Below are positions 16,711 to 25,404 of a stretch of DNA of 64,000 nucleotides, in pieces; the stretch's first letter is position 1, and each line of letters starts with the position of its first letter. The stretch comes from Chlorobiota bacterium (GTDB lineage: Bacteria > Bacteroidota > Ignavibacteria > OLB7): positions 1-64,000 of the forward strand of contig JADJXR010000001.1 in NCBI GenBank assembly GCA_016710285.1, in the 5' to 3' direction. Made by a program: the position numbers and the translations under genes. The notes below the pieces were generated by a model that saw only the letters and a program-made list of their open reading frames with translations, was not told where the DNA came from and did not search any database.

Positions 16711-19488
16711 TTATCCTGCTCCCACCACTATCACCTCCCCCTCCCCGCTTACCAGAATCACCTCGCTGTTGCCATCCCCGTTGATGTCCGCAGCGATGGG
16801 CTGGCCCAGGGTGTAGCCAAACTTCATCCGCCACCGGACGATGCCAACGCCGTTGCTGGCAACACCCACCGCAACCAGTTCACCCCCTTGCGTTGCCAGC
16901 ACAAATTCTGGGCGGCCATCGCCATCGCTGTCGCAGGTGATAACGCCGGTGGCCTGGCTTCCAAGATGCACCCTCCATTTCTCCAATCCATCGCTGGAAC
17001 GCAGGCAAACGAAATCGCCGTTGGCGTAGCTTAGGCCAAGTTCTGGAAGCCGATCTCCATCAACATCAGCAATGCCCGGGAAGCTGCCGCACAGCGATGA
17101 AAGCGGGGCCGTGATCCACCAGCGCATCGTGTGATCGGCGTTGATAACCCCAACCCCGCCATACGCGCCAGCCACCAGATATTCCTGAACTCCATCGCCA
17201 TCAACGTCGCAGGGGACCAGCGCGCCGTACGCCGCGAAATCATCCATCGTTAGCCCGCGCTGGTTCATCTGGGCGGTGTTGTATTGGCGAAGCTGCCACG
17301 GCGGAACCAGAAATCGTCCGGTCGCCGCGTCAACCTCGCAGACGGTATCCTTCGCCAAGAACAGAAGGCTGGTCCTTCCATCCCTTTTTTCCGCCACCGA
17401 CAACGCACTCCAAGGCCCGAAGCCGCGCCCTTCCTCCCCTTCCCCAATTAGCTCCCGTTGCCACAGCAGCGTGTGGGGTGGCGAAGCCTCAACGGCCAGC
17501 GTCCGCTCGCTGTTCATCGAGGCGGAAGCGTAGCCGGAAAGCACCCACCATTGCCGATTGCCAGCTTCCACAAAAGCGAACTCACTTAGCCCAATCCGGC
17601 CAGGAGGCTGCGCCGGCACGGCTGGGAATTCATCACACCGGATGATCTCCTCCTTGCCCCGTTCCTCTTCCGCGCACGGTCCAACTTCATGCAACCGCAA
17701 GGCACTGCGCCCGCCACCAACGGTGATTAGTGGCAGCGTCCATCGGTTGCTCCGCATCGTGAAATCGGCAGAGTGAAACGTCTCCTCGGGGCCAATCCGC
17801 CCGCGCCCAGCCAGCACGGAATTGGCAACCAAGCCTTCGGCCTCGCAGCTCCATTTCAGCAGGTGGATGCCGTTCCCACCATCGGGAACGGCGCAGAAAC
17901 AATCGCCGCCGATGCTGGCAACCGTTGGGGTCTGCATCGGGCGGGAAAGGTAGTATGGACCGGTCCCCGGGCGAAGCCGCAGCCCGGTTTGCCAACTGCT
18001 GGCAATCGTTCCATCGGCGCGGAGTATCTGGCAGGTTCCATCCCAGCAACTTAGCAACAGCTCGGTCCGCTGGTCGCCGTCAAGGTCCTGGCACAGCAGC
18101 AGCGCGGCCACATTCCCGGCGGCGAAAGTGGCGTGCCATTTCCAACCATCCCGGTGCTCCTGGAACAGCCGCAGCGTCCCATCCTTCTCAAGAATGGGAA
18201 CGGTGAGAAGTCCATCAACCGGAACAGCCCAAACCTCATCTTCGGGGGGAAGCTCCGAGCGGAAAACGGAAGTGGTGGAATCATGCCCGCAGAACCGCCC
18301 AACGAACGCGCCTTCCCCCAACTCCCACACCATCCGAAGCCCGCGCCCATCGTAGCAGTACGCCCCGATTGTTGCGAACTCCATCGGCTGCCGCTCGGTT
18401 TGGTGGCTTGCCAAAATCATCCATTCCCCCCGCGAATTTTTCTGCACGCCATGCAGCATCAGCCCCTTGCAATCCAGCCGCACCGTGCCGGACCGTGCGT
18501 CCAAAATTTCCAGATGCCACGCCCCATCGCCCAACGTGTTGAAGGTGCTGACGACGATCTCCATCTGCCGGTCCCCATCAAGGTCGGCGCAGGAGTTGAA
18601 GCTGTAGCGAAGCTCCTGGTGGTCCGTGGGATAGATATGCTCGATGAAGCGATCCCAGGCGATGGAAAGCTCCCCACGCCCGTTGTTGGAAACCACCGCA
18701 AGGTGCTTGGAAACCCGGTTGGAAAGAACCGCAAAATCAAGCCGACCGGTCCCGAGCTCACGCGCCACGAACAAGCCGTAGTTCCGTTTTGCGGACCCAC
18801 CGCTGGACCAGTGGCAAGCCGATTTCTGCGCGCCGGTCAGGGGATCGAAGGTGTAAATGGCGGCGTATTTGGTGACGACCAGCTCGTCCCGGCCGTCGCC
18901 GTCAACGTCGCAGGCAAGGAGCGTTGGGTGGAAGAAATCATCCATCCAAAGGGTGTGCAGCCGGCGCGGGTTGCTTGCGCCCGGCGTGAAATCGTACAGC
19001 AGCACTTCCTTTGAACTCAGCAAGCCAATCGCCAACTGCTTCCCGTGGCCAATCTGCGGGAAATGGTGAACTAGCGCGCCGGTGGGCATGAACCCAGCGG
19101 AGTACGGGGGGCCAAGATATTCCTGCCACAGGACCGCGCCACTCTCGGCATCCAGCACGGCAAGTGTGCGCCCGTTCGTCAGGGCGATTTCCACCCGGCC
19201 ATCGTTGTCCAGATCGTCCACGGCAACAACCCCTTCAAAGCCCATCGGGATTGATTTCCAACGGAGCGTTCCATCCAGCCGAAGGGAATGGAGGGATCCG
19301 CCCCACAGCATCAGCAGCAGCGGTTCGCCGCGCAGAACAAACGGCTCGGCATGGAAGACCGGGCCACGGATTGGATACCGAGCAATCACCGCCGGGTGCT
19401 GAATGGCCCCGGCCAGCGGCTGGTGCCCGCTTAGCTCTGGGTCGTGGCGGAAGCTGGGCCAATCCCCCGGTGGCGGTTGTGTGGTCAT
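16711..19488 (-). CDS. FG-GAP/VCBS repeat beta-propeller protein, no visible signal peptide
   Basis: The 925-residue protein contains at least eight calcium-binding-like Dx(D/N)xDG motifs: DLDNDG, DVDGDG, DLDGDR, DLDGDQ, DVDGDG, DVDGDR, DSDGDG and DINGDG. Each is followed by a hydrophobic strand, as in FG-GAP/VCBS propellers. The start WPSFRHDPELSGHQP resembles the first blade of PQQ-like repeat proteins. The ATG at 19488 overlaps the upstream oxidoreductase stop (ATGA), which settles the start. That start leaves no signal peptide, which is unusual for a family that is normally exported. The function is unknown. Coupling to the Gfo/Idh gene suggests a shared role in carbohydrate handling. Confidence 0.8.
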   Translation of the reverse strand: MTTQPPPGDWPSFRHDPELSGHQPLAGAIQHPAVIARYPIRGPVFHAEPFVLRGEPLLLMLWGGSLHSLRLDGTLRWKSIPMGFEGVVAVDDLDNDGRVEIALTNGRTLAVLDAESGAVLWQEYLGPPYSAGFMPTGALVHHFPQIGHGKQLAIGLLSSKEVLLYDFTPGASNPRRLHTLWMDDFFHPTLLACDVDGDGRDELVVTKYAAIYTFDPLTGAQKSACHWSSGGSAKRNYGLFVARELGTGRLDFAVLSNRVSKHLAVVSNNGRGELSIAWDRFIEHIYPTDHQELRYSFNSCADLDGDRQMEIVVSTFNTLGDGAWHLEILDARSGTVRLDCKGLMLHGVQKNSRGEWMILASHQTERQPMEFATIGAYCYDGRGLRMVWELGEGAFVGRFCGHDSTTSVFRSELPPEDEVWAVPVDGLLTVPILEKDGTLRLFQEHRDGWKWHATFAAGNVAALLLCQDLDGDQRTELLLSCWDGTCQILRADGTIASSWQTGLRLRPGTGPYYLSRPMQTPTVASIGGDCFCAVPDGGNGIHLLKWSCEAEGLVANSVLAGRGRIGPEETFHSADFTMRSNRWTLPLITVGGGRSALRLHEVGPCAEEERGKEEIIRCDEFPAVPAQPPGRIGLSEFAFVEAGNRQWWVLSGYASASMNSERTLAVEASPPHTLLWQRELIGEGEEGRGFGPWSALSVAEKRDGRTSLLFLAKDTVCEVDAATGRFLVPPWQLRQYNTAQMNQRGLTMDDFAAYGALVPCDVDGDGVQEYLVAGAYGGVGVINADHTMRWWITAPLSSLCGSFPGIADVDGDRLPELGLSYANGDFVCLRSSDGLEKWRVHLGSQATGVITCDSDGDGRPEFVLATQGGELVAVGVASNGVGIVRWRMKFGYTLGQPIAADINGDGNSEVILVSGEGEVIVVGAG

Positions 19489-20483
19489 CGGTTTGTGGGA
19501 AGGGTAAGCGGTTGCGCCATGCGTGTTTCGGCGGCGCGGAACGCAGCGCGGACCATTGCCGTTGCCCGCAAACCATCGCGCCAACCAGTTGCGGGCGGGC
19601 GGCCCTCGGCCAGCGCGGCAAGGAACTCACGGTTCTCCCCCTCCATCCCCATTTCGCGCTCCTGCACCACCGTCTGGGAGGCCTCGCCATCGAAATATTC
19701 CCCGCGTTTCAAGCGGTCGTGCAGCAATGCCGAACGCCCGCCGCCAACGGCTTGGAAGGTGAATTTGGAGAGATAGGGGACGGTTCCGCTGTCGCCAATC
19801 GCCACGCTGGCAAAATTTCCGTTGGCAAAGCGGATGGTGGCAACAAGGGAATCAATCACCTCGGTTCCGGTGTGGCTGCGGGTTCCGCACTCGGCAAAAA
19901 TTTCTGTTGGATCGGAACCATTCAGGTGGCACGCAAGGTCCATGGCGTGGCACCCTTGCGACAGCACATTCCCCCCACCTTTCTGCGGGTCCTGCGCCCA
20001 AAAATCATCCGGCCAGCGGGTGTCCATAATTTGCGCCATGACGAACGTTGGGTTGGGGAGAAACTCCCGCAGCTTCAGCACCACAGGGTTGTAGCGGAGC
20101 TTGAAGCCAGTCATAAACCTCACCCCGGATTCCTCAACAGCCTGACCGATTTCGGCGCATTCTTCAACGGTGAGTGCCAGCGGTTTTTCCATCATCACGT
20201 GCTTCCCTGCCTTGCAGGCGGCAACGGCAAGCTGGGTGTGGGTGTCGTGGTGGGTGCAGATGTACAGGGCTTGAATATTCGGGTCCCCCAGCAGGCGTTC
20301 CGGCGCGGCGGTGGCGTAGCTTCCGCCGTGGTCGTGCAGCAGTGCCGTAGCTCGCTCGGGGTGCACATCACAGTAGGCGTAGGGCCTTAGTCCATCAATC
20401 GCTTGAATGGCGGATAGATGCTCGCGGGCAATCGCGCCGCAGCCGATAATCCCAATGTTGAACGGGGGTTGCAAAAGGTCCAT
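19485..20483 (-). CDS. Gfo/Idh/MocA family NAD(P)-dependent oxidoreductase
   Basis: This is a 332-residue dehydrogenase. The N-terminal Rossmann fold has IGIIGCGAIAREH (residues 10-22). The family motif EKPLAL (in MMEKPLALT) follows near residue 100, with ALYICTHHDTH before it. The C-terminal half is the usual Gfo/Idh alpha/beta domain. Family members oxidise or epimerise sugars, inositols or their derivatives; the substrate here is unknown. It overlaps the FG-GAP gene by four bases and follows the DapA-family gene by 61 bp, so the three are probably one operon. Confidence 0.9.
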   Translation of the reverse strand: MDLLQPPFNIGIIGCGAIAREHLSAIQAIDGLRPYAYCDVHPERATALLHDHGGSYATAAPERLLGDPNIQALYICTHHDTHTQLAVAACKAGKHVMMEKPLALTVEECAEIGQAVEESGVRFMTGFKLRYNPVVLKLREFLPNPTFVMAQIMDTRWPDDFWAQDPQKGGGNVLSQGCHAMDLACHLNGSDPTEIFAECGTRSHTGTEVIDSLVATIRFANGNFASVAIGDSGTVPYLSKFTFQAVGGGRSALLHDRLKRGEYFDGEASQTVVQEREMGMEGENREFLAALAEGRPPATGWRDGLRATAMVRAAFRAAETRMAQPLTLPTNR

Positions 20484-20544
20484 TGTTTGGCAGCGGTTGG
20501 GTTCGTTGCTGGTATCTCAGTTAGGGAGCATGTTCAGATAGCGG

Positions 20545-21603
20545 TCATCTCAGCCAGTGGTCAAGGTGTTCGCGGACGAAGGAATCATCGGTAAGATGGG
20601 GGTAGAGTTGATAGATGCGGTCAATCTCCCGCAGCTGGCCCGGGGAAAGCTCCTCGTGGGGGTCCAAGCAGAAGCGATTGGCCAGCAAACCGGACCGCCG
20701 CAACGCTTCGTGGATTCCCGGGATGCATCCGGCAAACCCGTTGGCGAAATCGAAGAACGCGCCGTTTGCTTCGGTGATCTGCGCCCCAAGCGTCAGCAGG
20801 CTTGGGGTGATTGCGCCGCTGGCATACTCGGCATGGCATCGCTTCAAAAGCTCAACAGCCCGTTGCGTCCAAAACGCCCAATGGCCAAGCAGCCCGCCAA
20901 CAATCCGTTTGCGGTGGATCATGCCGTTGTGCGGCATCTGGTACTCCGCCAGCAGGTCGGCAACGATTGCGTCGTCGTTGCCGGTAACCAGCGCAATCTG
21001 GTCCCCCCTTCCCGACTCGATCACGCCGCGCAGAACGTCAATGGTGTGGTAGCGGTTGAACGGGGAAATTTTAATCGCCACCACGTTCGGAATCTGGGCA
21101 AACTGCCGCCAGAATTCCGCCGACAACGCCCGCCCGCCAACCGCTGGCTGAAGGTAGAAACCAAAAAGCGGAATCCCCTGGGCAACCGCACGGCAATGCT
21201 CTAACGCCTCCTGCTCGCTTGCGCCCGCAAATGCCGAAAGGGAAACCAGCCCGGCATGGTAGCCAAGCTCGGCAGCGGTTGCGGCTTCGGCAACGGCTTG
21301 CTGGGTCCGCCCGCAGATGCCGGCAACCAGCACCGGCGTGCTGGCTTGGAACTCGGCAGCGGTTTCCGCCGCAAGCTCCAGCACCGCACGGAACAACCCG
21401 TGCTGCGGCTGGCGAATGGAGAATTGCGTGGTGTGAACCCCAACGGCAACGCCCCCTGCGCCAGCCGAAAGGTAGTATCGGGTAAGGGCGCGCTGGCGGC
21501 GTTCGTCAAGGCGGCGTTCGGGGGTAAGGGCAAGGGGGTGCGCGGGGATCACCACGCCGGAAGCAAGCCGGTGGGCAATGGAGGTGGGAACGGCAGCGTA
21601 CAT
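20545..21603 (-). CDS. Dihydrodipicolinate synthase (DapA) family aldolase/lyase
   Basis: The 352-residue TIM-barrel protein resembles the DapA/NAL superfamily, class I aldolases that act on 2-keto acids through a lysine Schiff base. Family features are VVIPAHPLALTPERRLD (near the start), a tyrosine segment LFGFYLQPAV and the likely Schiff-base lysine in VVAIKISPFNRY. It belongs to a side branch rather than true DapA, since lysine genes are not nearby. I chose the ATG at 21603. A TTG start at 21651 would add 16 residues and overlap the upstream glycosyltransferase gene by 20 bp. Context suggests sugar-acid catabolism with the adjacent oxidoreductase. Confidence 0.82.
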   Translation of the reverse strand: MYAAVPTSIAHRLASGVVIPAHPLALTPERRLDERRQRALTRYYLSAGAGGVAVGVHTTQFSIRQPQHGLFRAVLELAAETAAEFQASTPVLVAGICGRTQQAVAEAATAAELGYHAGLVSLSAFAGASEQEALEHCRAVAQGIPLFGFYLQPAVGGRALSAEFWRQFAQIPNVVAIKISPFNRYHTIDVLRGVIESGRGDQIALVTGNDDAIVADLLAEYQMPHNGMIHRKRIVGGLLGHWAFWTQRAVELLKRCHAEYASGAITPSLLTLGAQITEANGAFFDFANGFAGCIPGIHEALRRSGLLANRFCLDPHEELSPGQLREIDRIYQLYPHLTDDSFVREHLDHWLR

Positions 21604-21631
21604 CTTCTGGATCAACTCATGGATAATCGGA

Positions 21632-22807
21632 TTACGGAATGCTGCCAGCAAATTTTTGGCGATGGAGCCTTTGCTGGAACACCTCCGTCAGCTTGTCAAC
21701 CAATATCCGAATATCGTAGTTCTCCTCGGCAAACTCCCTTGCTCTTCGCCCCATTTCTTTTCTTGCTTGGTGATTGCTGGCAAGCTGGCGAAGGGCGTTG
21801 GCAAGCTCGGCAACGGACCCCACCACAATCCCGAACCCATGCTTGTTGATGACACCATCGGGATCGTTCTGCAGGCTGATAATCGGCACGCCATGGATGC
21901 AGGCTTGCACCAGCGTGTTCGGCAACCCTTCGCTGCTTGAGGTGGTGACAAAAACATCAGCCGCGCGGAAAAAGGAATTTGACTGGTGGAACGGGACGTG
22001 GCCAACCAGAGTGAAGCGTGGCAGCCGTGCGGTTCGCTGCTGGATTTCCTGGCGTAGCTCCTGGTTGTGCATTGCCCCGGCCATGGTGAAGCGGATGGGA
22101 TCGCCCGATACATGTTCCGCCACCTCAACAAACAGCAGCGGGCGTTTCACCGGGGTGACGTTTGCCAGCCACAGCACCGAGAGTTCGTTGCTTGGCGGGC
22201 GTTCGTCCCTTGCTGGAATCTGGTGTCCCGAGCCGAGGATGATCGGGTCCATCGCAAAATTTTTGCGGAGCAGATCGGCCTGGTAAGCATTTTGGGCAAT
22301 CACGATTGAGGCGGTGCGAATGGCGCGTTCAATCAGCCAATCCGCGGCAACGGCCTCCACAATCCGCCCCGTTTGCCGGATGGCATTTGGGTTTGGGTGG
22401 TTCCGCCGCTTCGTCAGAAATTTTTTCCGCTTGCCACTTTCGTCGCTGTTGCTTAGCCACACAAACAGGGCGTTGTTCTTTTTGCAATAGGCAGCACACG
22501 CCACCGACTCAGGGAGCTTCCCCCGCTGATAGACGATGTCCGGTTGGAAGTTGGAGAGATAGTTCTGGACGGAGCGTTGCCACGATGTGCCCAAATGGTT
22601 CCGCAGCCCGGAAACGATTGGGGTGGTTTGGATTGTTAAGGTGGGATAGGGGGAGTTGACGGGGTCTATCTGGTGGGTAAGGATCAGCAGGACTTCGTGG
22701 CCGCGCCGGGCGAACTCCTGGGCAAGATAATAGACCTGCACGCTGGAGCCGGCGAACTCAACGGTCGCGTTCTCGGGCCACGTTTGCGATACGAAGGCAA
22801 TCCTCAT
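21632..22807 (-). CDS. Family 4 glycosyltransferase
   Basis: The 391-residue GT-B protein starts with MRIAFVSQTWPENATVEFAG and a GSSVQVYYLAQEFARRGHEV helix typical of GT4 enzymes. The C-terminal donor domain contains LWLANVTPVKRPLLFVEVAE, FTLVGHVPFHQ and the signature SSSEGLPNTLVQACIHGVPII. It transfers a sugar from an activated nucleotide to an unknown acceptor. It is separated from the tRNA/rpsT unit by a terminator, so it needs its own promoter, which I do not recognise. Confidence 0.88.
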   Translation of the reverse strand: MRIAFVSQTWPENATVEFAGSSVQVYYLAQEFARRGHEVLLILTHQIDPVNSPYPTLTIQTTPIVSGLRNHLGTSWQRSVQNYLSNFQPDIVYQRGKLPESVACAAYCKKNNALFVWLSNSDESGKRKKFLTKRRNHPNPNAIRQTGRIVEAVAADWLIERAIRTASIVIAQNAYQADLLRKNFAMDPIILGSGHQIPARDERPPSNELSVLWLANVTPVKRPLLFVEVAEHVSGDPIRFTMAGAMHNQELRQEIQQRTARLPRFTLVGHVPFHQSNSFFRAADVFVTTSSSEGLPNTLVQACIHGVPIISLQNDPDGVINKHGFGIVVGSVAELANALRQLASNHQARKEMGRRAREFAEENYDIRILVDKLTEVFQQRLHRQKFAGSIP

Positions 22808-22834
22808 GGGCAGATACGGAGCAGAAGTTCACGA

Positions 22835-22866
22835 ATAAAAAAGGCCTCACATTTTCTGTGAGGCCT
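22835..22866 (-). terminator. Rho-independent terminator after tRNA-Arg
   Basis: On the complement, AGGCCTCAC pairs with GTGAGGCCT across a seven-base AT-rich loop and is followed by a run of six T residues. It lies five bases past the 3' end of the tRNA and would end the rpsT-tRNA transcript. Confidence 0.92.
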
Positions 22867-22870
22867 GATC

Positions 22871-22947
22871 TGGCGCAGCCGTAGGGACTCGAACCCCAAA
22901 CCTTCTGATCCGTAGTCAGATGCTCTATCCAATTGAGCTACGGCTGC
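22871..22947 (-). tRNA. tRNA-Arg (anticodon ACG)
   Basis: The complement folds as a standard 77-nt cloverleaf. The acceptor stem is GCAGCCG/CGGCTGC. The D arm is GCTCAATTGGATAGAGC. The anticodon stem TCTGA/TCAGA encloses the loop CTACGGA with anticodon ACG. The T arm is GGGGTTCGAGTCCC. Discriminator G and CCA are encoded. ACG is normally edited to ICG and reads CGU/CGC/CGA. Confidence 0.97.
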
Positions 22948-22964
22948 ATTGTTCCGTTGCTTGC

Positions 22965-23222
22965 TTACGCAGCCATCGCGGCCAACTTGTGAGCCATTTT
23001 GGACTTGCGGTTTGCGGCAAAATTTTTGTGGATCAATCCCTTGGTTGCCAAGCGGTCAAGGATACGTGTTGCTTGGCGGATGTTTTCGGCCAGCTCATCC
23101 TTGGTGGCGGCGGTGTTCACGGCTTTCAACGCATTGCGCATCATCACTTTGTTGAAGCGATTACGGGCGCGGCGGCGTGCCGTCTGGCGAACTCGTTTTT
23201 CTGCTGATACGTGCTGAGGCAT
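22965..23222 (-). CDS. rpsT: 30S ribosomal protein S20
   Basis: The 85-residue basic, helical protein begins MPQHVSAEKRVRQTARRRAR and ends with IHKNFAANRKSKMAHKLAAM, the S20 signature. It binds the 5' and 3' domains of 16S rRNA in the small subunit. It lies 17 bp upstream of tRNA-Arg and is probably cotranscribed with it. A TTG-21-TATATTCG promoter precedes it. Confidence 0.97.
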   Translation of the reverse strand: MPQHVSAEKRVRQTARRRARNRFNKVMMRNALKAVNTAATKDELAENIRQATRILDRLATKGLIHKNFAANRKSKMAHKLAAMAA

Positions 23223-23259
23223 TGGATATATTCTAAGCGTCGGTTGCTTTCAGAGCCTG

Positions 23260-23291
23260 CGAATATAGGCTGTTGGGGTTGCGGCTTCCAA
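23260..23291 (-). promoter_or_regulatory. Promoter of rpsT-tRNA-Arg
   Basis: On the complement, TTTGG (containing TTG at 23291-23289) is followed after 21 nt by TATATTCG (23267-23260). This is close to the Bacteroidota TTG/TAnnTTTG promoter, with one mismatch. It gives a leader of about 35 nt. Confidence 0.6.
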
Positions 23292-23326
23292 ACGTTTTTA
23301 TGATTGTTTACAGGATGTGCCCTTCA

Positions 23327-23357
23327 TTGGGGCAGTGTTGCTAAGATTGTAGTTTTG
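23327..23357 (+). promoter_or_regulatory. Promoter of the unknown envelope protein gene at 23437
   Basis: TTG (23327-23329), a 20-nt spacer and TAGTTTTG (23350-23357) match the Bacteroidota promoter fully. With the divergent rpsT promoter it accounts for the 214-bp intergenic region. Confidence 0.6.
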
Positions 23358-23436
23358 CACTCCCCCGTTTCAGCCGATTGGATTGGCAGGAACGGCCAAC
23401 GTTGTCCCACTGAATGAAGGAACCGGAAACGCGGCC

Positions 23437-24042
23437 ATGTCTGCCATCTTGATTGTTGCCAACCGATGCCGGGTCCCCCTGCTTCTGTTGCTGATAGCTG
23501 GCGCGGCGGCGTGGTCCCAGCCCGCCAACCTTGATCTGGTTCGGGATTGCGCCGGCTCCCTTGCCGATTCGGCATTCGCGATGGCGAACGGCCCAACGGC
23601 GTGCTGTTCGGTGGCCGAGCATCCGGCAGCGTGGTTGCTGCAGGAAGCAGCGGTGAAACAAGCCGCGCAACGGGGGGTCGGGCTGCGGGATTGCGGAAGC
23701 GGCGTGCCAGCAATCACCCTTGCTTTTACCGAGCTACGCATCCTGTACCGCAATGGCATCGAATCGGAAACCATTGCACGGGAATGCAGGGTGACGATTG
23801 CGGCGATATTCGCCCCAACCGGGTCCGCCCCGCAACGCCAGCAGGAGTTCACCGCCGTCCGCCACGACACCGTTGCGGCATCGGCATTGCCATTGATTGA
23901 GCAGCCCGGTTACGATTATCTTCACGGTGTCAACGTCGCTCCCCCCAGTTCCGGTTTTTGGGATACGGTGATGGAACCAGCAATCGTGCTGGGGGCGGCA
24001 GCCGTCTCGGTGATCTTGCTTTTCACAGTCCGCAGCAACTGA
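23437..24042 (+). CDS. Unknown secreted or membrane-anchored protein
   Basis: I do not recognise this 201-residue protein. It has an N-terminal signal segment (VPLLLLLIAGAAAWSQ) and a C-terminal hydrophobic helix (PAIVLGAAAVSVILLFTV) followed by a short basic tail. The middle, about 140 residues, contains four Cys and a HDTVAAS stretch. That layout suggests a periplasmic domain held by a C-terminal anchor. The ATG at 23437 is preferred over one at 23383 because the signal peptide follows it closely. A good promoter precedes it, and bamD follows after 31 bp, so an envelope role is plausible but unproven. Confidence 0.65.
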   Translation: MSAILIVANRCRVPLLLLLIAGAAAWSQPANLDLVRDCAGSLADSAFAMANGPTACCSVAEHPAAWLLQEAAVKQAAQRGVGLRDCGSGVPAITLAFTELRILYRNGIESETIARECRVTIAAIFAPTGSAPQRQQEFTAVRHDTVAASALPLIEQPGYDYLHGVNVAPPSSGFWDTVMEPAIVLGAAAVSVILLFTVRSN

Positions 24043-24073
24043 GGCTGCGTTCAATTTTTCGCCATTTCGTAGA

Positions 24074-24838
24074 ATGCAATTGATGCGTCATCTCTCTCTG
24101 CTTCTTCTGCTTGCGGCCACTGCTGCCAGCATTTCCGGTTGCTCCGGATCGGGGAACTCCACCCAAACCATGACAACCGCCGAACGGTTCCAAGAAGCCA
24201 TGCGGCTGCTTGAGGACAAGGACTATATCAAAGCTGCGGAACTGTTCGACGTTATCGTCACCCAGGACCCCGCCGCCGACGTTGCCGACGACGCGCAGTT
24301 CTACCTTGCCGAAACCTACTACCGCGACGAGCAATTCAAGCTGGCGGCGTTCCACTACAACAAACTGCTCCGCTCCTTCCCCAGCAGCCCTTACTACAAG
24401 CGCGGATTGTTCCAAACGGCGATGTGCTACTTTGAGTCGTCGCCAAAGTTCGACCGCGACCAGGGGGACACCGAAACGGCAATCCGGCAGTTCAAAATCT
24501 TTGCCGACCTTTATCCCGAGGACGACAGCTTAAACACCATTGCTCGCGAACGGGTGGCCGAACTTCGTGATAAGCTGGCGCAGAAAGAATTCTCGATTGC
24601 CGAGCAGTACCGCAAGTTGGACGACCCACGCGCCGCGCTGATCTACTACCAAAAAGTGATAGACCTCTATCCCGACAGCCGCTACCAGGTCCCAGCGTTG
24701 GAGGAAAAAGCCCGCACCCTGAAGCTGCTGGGCCGCGACAAGGAAGCGATGAGCGCGGTGCAGAAATTCATTGATGAAAACCCCACAAACCCGCTTCTTG
24801 GAAGAATCCGAGAAGTGCAACAAGAACTTTTACGCTAA
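24074..24838 (+). CDS. bamD: Outer membrane assembly lipoprotein BamD
   Basis: The 254-residue lipoprotein has a signal peptide with the lipobox SISGC (Cys23). Tandem TPR helices follow, with AERFQEAMRLLEDKDYIKAAELFD, YYRDEQFKLAAFHYNKLLRSFP and YQKVIDLYPDSRY as paired helices. The spacing and the SSPYYKRGLFQTAMCYF segment fit BamD/YfiO, the TPR subunit of the BAM complex that inserts outer-membrane beta-barrels. ATG 24074 is taken as start; ATG 24083 is possible. The thioesterase gene begins 8 bp after the stop. Confidence 0.87.
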   Translation: MQLMRHLSLLLLLAATAASISGCSGSGNSTQTMTTAERFQEAMRLLEDKDYIKAAELFDVIVTQDPAADVADDAQFYLAETYYRDEQFKLAAFHYNKLLRSFPSSPYYKRGLFQTAMCYFESSPKFDRDQGDTETAIRQFKIFADLYPEDDSLNTIARERVAELRDKLAQKEFSIAEQYRKLDDPRAALIYYQKVIDLYPDSRYQVPALEEKARTLKLLGRDKEAMSAVQKFIDENPTNPLLGRIREVQQELLR

Positions 24839-24846
24839 CACTCTCC

Positions 24847-25347
24847 ATGAATACCATCTCTTCCGCCGAACCCCGCACCGTCGCCGAATCGCAAGTGGTG
24901 ATGACCGAGCTGGTCCTGCCGAACGACACCAACCAACTTGGCAACCTGCTGGGGGGGCGGCTGATGCACTGGATTGACATCGCCGCCGCGCTGGTTGCCA
25001 TGCGCCACTCGCGCCGCGTGTGCGTCACCGCATCGGTGGATGGCATGAGCTTCCATGCGCCGATCAAGCTGGGAAATGTGGTGATCCTGAAGGCCTCGGT
25101 CAACCGCGTCTTCAACACCTCGATGGAGGTTGGGGTCCGGGTTGAAATGGAGAATCCGCAGACCGGAACACTGCTCCACGCCAACACCGCCTACCTGACG
25201 TTTGTTGGGATTGATGAAGCGGGGAAACCGTTGCCAGCATTGCCCGTGATCCCCGAAACGGACGACGAACGCCGCCGCTACGATGCCGCCGGAATCCGCC
25301 GCGCCGGGCGGCTTGAGAACCGCAAACGGATCGAAGCGTTGCTGTAA
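24847..25347 (+). CDS. Acyl-CoA thioesterase, hotdog fold (YciA/BACH type)
   Basis: This 166-residue single hotdog-domain protein hydrolyses acyl-CoA thioesters. Typical segments are LVLPNDTNQLGNLLGGRLMHWID (substrate loop and long helix with the catalytic Asp/Asn region) and VTASVDGMSFHAPIKLGNVV. The C-terminal LPVIPETDDERRRYDAA is characteristic of the YciA/cytoplasmic acyl-CoA hydrolase group. It lies eight bases after bamD, probably in the same transcript, without a clear functional link. Confidence 0.88.
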   Translation: MNTISSAEPRTVAESQVVMTELVLPNDTNQLGNLLGGRLMHWIDIAAALVAMRHSRRVCVTASVDGMSFHAPIKLGNVVILKASVNRVFNTSMEVGVRVEMENPQTGTLLHANTAYLTFVGIDEAGKPLPALPVIPETDDERRRYDAAGIRRAGRLENRKRIEALL

Positions 25348-25404
25348 AAGAAACATCACTCTCATTCTCCCACTGGCCGCCGGCCACACTCTTCCGGACA
25401 TATC

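Noticed and set aside
23260..23357. Divergent region considered as a riboswitch or S20 leader
   Set aside because: The rpsT leader is only about 35 nt long and the sequence shows two promoters but no stable conserved fold.
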